DNA of 5,407 nucleotides from JBFXAF01 sp050178915 (GTDB lineage Bacteria; Pseudomonadota; Alphaproteobacteria; Rhizobiales; Rhizobiaceae). Where the stretch lies: positions 1 to 5,407 of the forward strand of contig JBFXFO010000217.1 of the NCBI GenBank assembly GCA_050178915.1, read 5' to 3'. Both the position numbers and the translations under genes were made by a program. Positions 4,188-5,407 of the stretch are shown one piece after another. How positions within the stretch are numbered: position 1 is the stretch's first letter; the number at the start of each line of letters is the position of its first letter. Below the pieces are notes generated by a model. That model was given only the letters and a program-made list of their open reading frames with translations, made no database searches and had not been told where the DNA came from.

Positions 4188-5407
4188 TCAGCTGCGCGGC
4201 TTCAAATTCTCCGGATCGTAGAGCGGCTTGTAGCCGACGCCCGCAACCTCAACTGGATACTCCTCGTCGAAATAGGAGACGATGAGCTTGCGGCCTTCCT
4301 GGCAATAGGCCCACGGCAGGTAGGCGAGCGCGATGTTCTTGCCGATCGTGGGACCGTAAGCGACCGAGGTCGTATAGGAACGGCGGCCGAGTTCGTCGAT
4401 CAGCACTTCCTTCGTCGCCGGGTCCATGACCGGCATGGTTCCGACGGGATAGCGGGCCACGCCCTTGGAGTCGGTGTTTTCCGTCATCACCAGGGTACAG
4501 AGCATGGCCGGCTGGTTGGCGCGCGCCTTGTATTCGAGGTGCTTCGCCTTGCCGCGGAAATCGACGTCCTTCACCTTCGGGCGTGCAAGATCGGCCTCGA
4601 TCAGATTGTACTGCGTCAGCAGGTCGGCATTCTGCAGGCGCAGGCTTTTCTCCATGCGGCGCGAATTGGCATAGGTCTCGACACCGAAAGCCATGACGCC
4701 GGTCGAGCGCAACGCGTCCCAGACTGCGAGACCGTCCTCGTACTTCATGTGCAGTTCCCAGCCCTGCTCGCCGACATAGGAGATGCGGAAGGCAGTGACC
4801 GCCTTGCCGGCGATTTCGATCTGCTTGATCGCGGCGAAGGCAAAGTTCTCCTGGTCGAGGCCGGCCGGGTCCTTCACGACCTTCTTCAGCGTCGCGCGGG
4901 CGTTCGGTCCCCAGATACCGATGGTGATGAATTTTTCCGACGTGTCGGTGATGGTGACATCGAGGCCGCGATCCTCGGCGACGCGCTCCATGTAGTGCAG
5001 GTCCCGCGGGCCGGCGTCGGCGCCGTTCACGAGGCGGCAGCGATCGGCCATGCGGAACACCGTGAAGTCGGCGCGCACCATGCCCTCGTCGTCGAGGAAG
5101 TGCGTGTAGATGCCCTTGCCGACATTGGCATCGCCGCCGATGCGGGCGGCGCAGAGCCATTCCAGCAGTTCGACATGGTCGGGACCCTCGATGTCAACCA
5201 TGTGGAAATGCGACAGGTTCACGATGCCGCAATCCTCGCTCATTGCGAGGTGCTCGGCATTCGAGACGCGCCAGAAATGGCGGCTGTCCCATTCGTTCTG
5301 GCGCACCGGAACGCGGTCGCCGTACTTCGCCAGCAGATGCTCGTTGGCCTTGTAGCCGTGCGCGCGCTCCCAGCCGCCAAGCTCCATGAAGTAGCCGCCG
5401 AGCTCGA
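4188..5407 (-). CDS. Dimethylglycine/sarcosine dehydrogenase-type protein, C-terminal GcvT half (runs off right edge)
   Basis: The frame is open to the window edge: six more residues (ELGGYF) precede the methionine at 5387, and ELGGYFMELGGWER is the family's usual junction between the FAD-binding oxidase half and the GcvT half. That methionine is therefore internal, and the FAD domain of about 400 residues should lie beyond the edge. Counting from it, about 45-280 is the tetrahydrofolate-binding aminomethyltransferase domain, with ADFTVFRM at 106-113, YVGEQGWELH at 204-213 and FGVETYANSRRMEKSLRLQNADL at 234-256; about 290-392 is the GcvT C-terminal barrel. Proteins of this type oxidatively remove an N-methyl group from dimethylglycine, sarcosine or similar amines and pass it to tetrahydrofolate in the cytoplasm. 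The exact substrate cannot be told from this half. The stop is six bases from that of the convergent DUF3592 gene, and no terminator hairpin lies between. Confidence 0.9.
   Translation of the reverse strand, partial: ELGGYFMELGGWERAHGYKANEHLLAKYGDRVPVRQNEWDSRHFWRVSNAEHLAMSEDCGIVNLSHFHMVDIEGPDHVELLEWLCAARIGGDANVGKGIYTHFLDDEGMVRADFTVFRMADRCRLVNGADAGPRDLHYMERVAEDRGLDVTITDTSEKFITIGIWGPNARATLKKVVKDPAGLDQENFAFAAIKQIEIAGKAVTAFRISYVGEQGWELHMKYEDGLAVWDALRSTGVMAFGVETYANSRRMEKSLRLQNADLLTQYNLIEADLARPKVKDVDFRGKAKHLEYKARANQPAMLCTLVMTENTDSKGVARYPVGTMPVMDPATKEVLIDELGRRSYTTSVAYGPTIGKNIALAYLPWAYCQEGRKLIVSYFDEEYPVEVAGVGYKPLYDPENLKPRS

Overview
The window is high-GC DNA with strongly G/C-biased third codon positions. 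The protein set is a GlxA-type AraC regulator, a DUF1194 secreted VWA protein, DUF3592 membrane proteins and a GcvT-domain flavoprotein oxidoreductase. This points to an alphaproteobacterium, most likely a Hyphomicrobiales (Rhizobiales) member of the Mesorhizobium/Phyllobacteriaceae type. That placement is inferred from gene content and style; no marker gene is present.

Layout, left to right. (1) The first 104 bases hold, on the minus strand, the N-terminus of a probable SixA-like histidine phosphatase (RHAK motif). Its start codon sits in the loop of a perfect 13-bp inverted repeat. (2) A 45-residue, very basic, methionine-rich small protein is encoded at 319-456 (+). It has a good ribosome binding site and is followed by a convincing intrinsic terminator. 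(3) A GATase1-like/AraC regulator (GlxA/GbdR type) at 696-1697 (+) is preceded by a region with an 8-bp inverted repeat and repeated GTCGC motifs. (4) On the minus strand lie two exported proteins: a DUF1194/VWA protein with a complete MIDAS motif (2207-3040) and, downstream, a small beta-gamma-crystallin-like protein (1755-2111) with two intact calcium-binding signatures. (5) Divergent from these is a four-helix membrane protein with two DUF3592 units (3174-4181). The 133-base divergent intergenic region carries two mirror-image promoter-like elements; the one for the VWA gene would give a nearly leaderless mRNA. (6) The right end is the C-terminal, folate-binding half of a dimethylglycine/sarcosine dehydrogenase-type protein (minus strand, running off the right edge). 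It converges on the DUF3592 gene with only 6 bases between stop codons.

How the genes may work together. The regulator belongs to the superfamily that includes GbdR, and the oxidoreductase belongs to the family that demethylates glycine-betaine breakdown products. A shared role in methylated-amine catabolism is possible but is only inferred from family and proximity, because about 2.5 kb of unrelated envelope genes lie between them. The VWA, crystallin-like and DUF3592 genes look like a small cell-envelope cluster of unknown function. I see no mobile element, CRISPR array, tRNA or rRNA, and no clear sign of a defence or other new multigene system.
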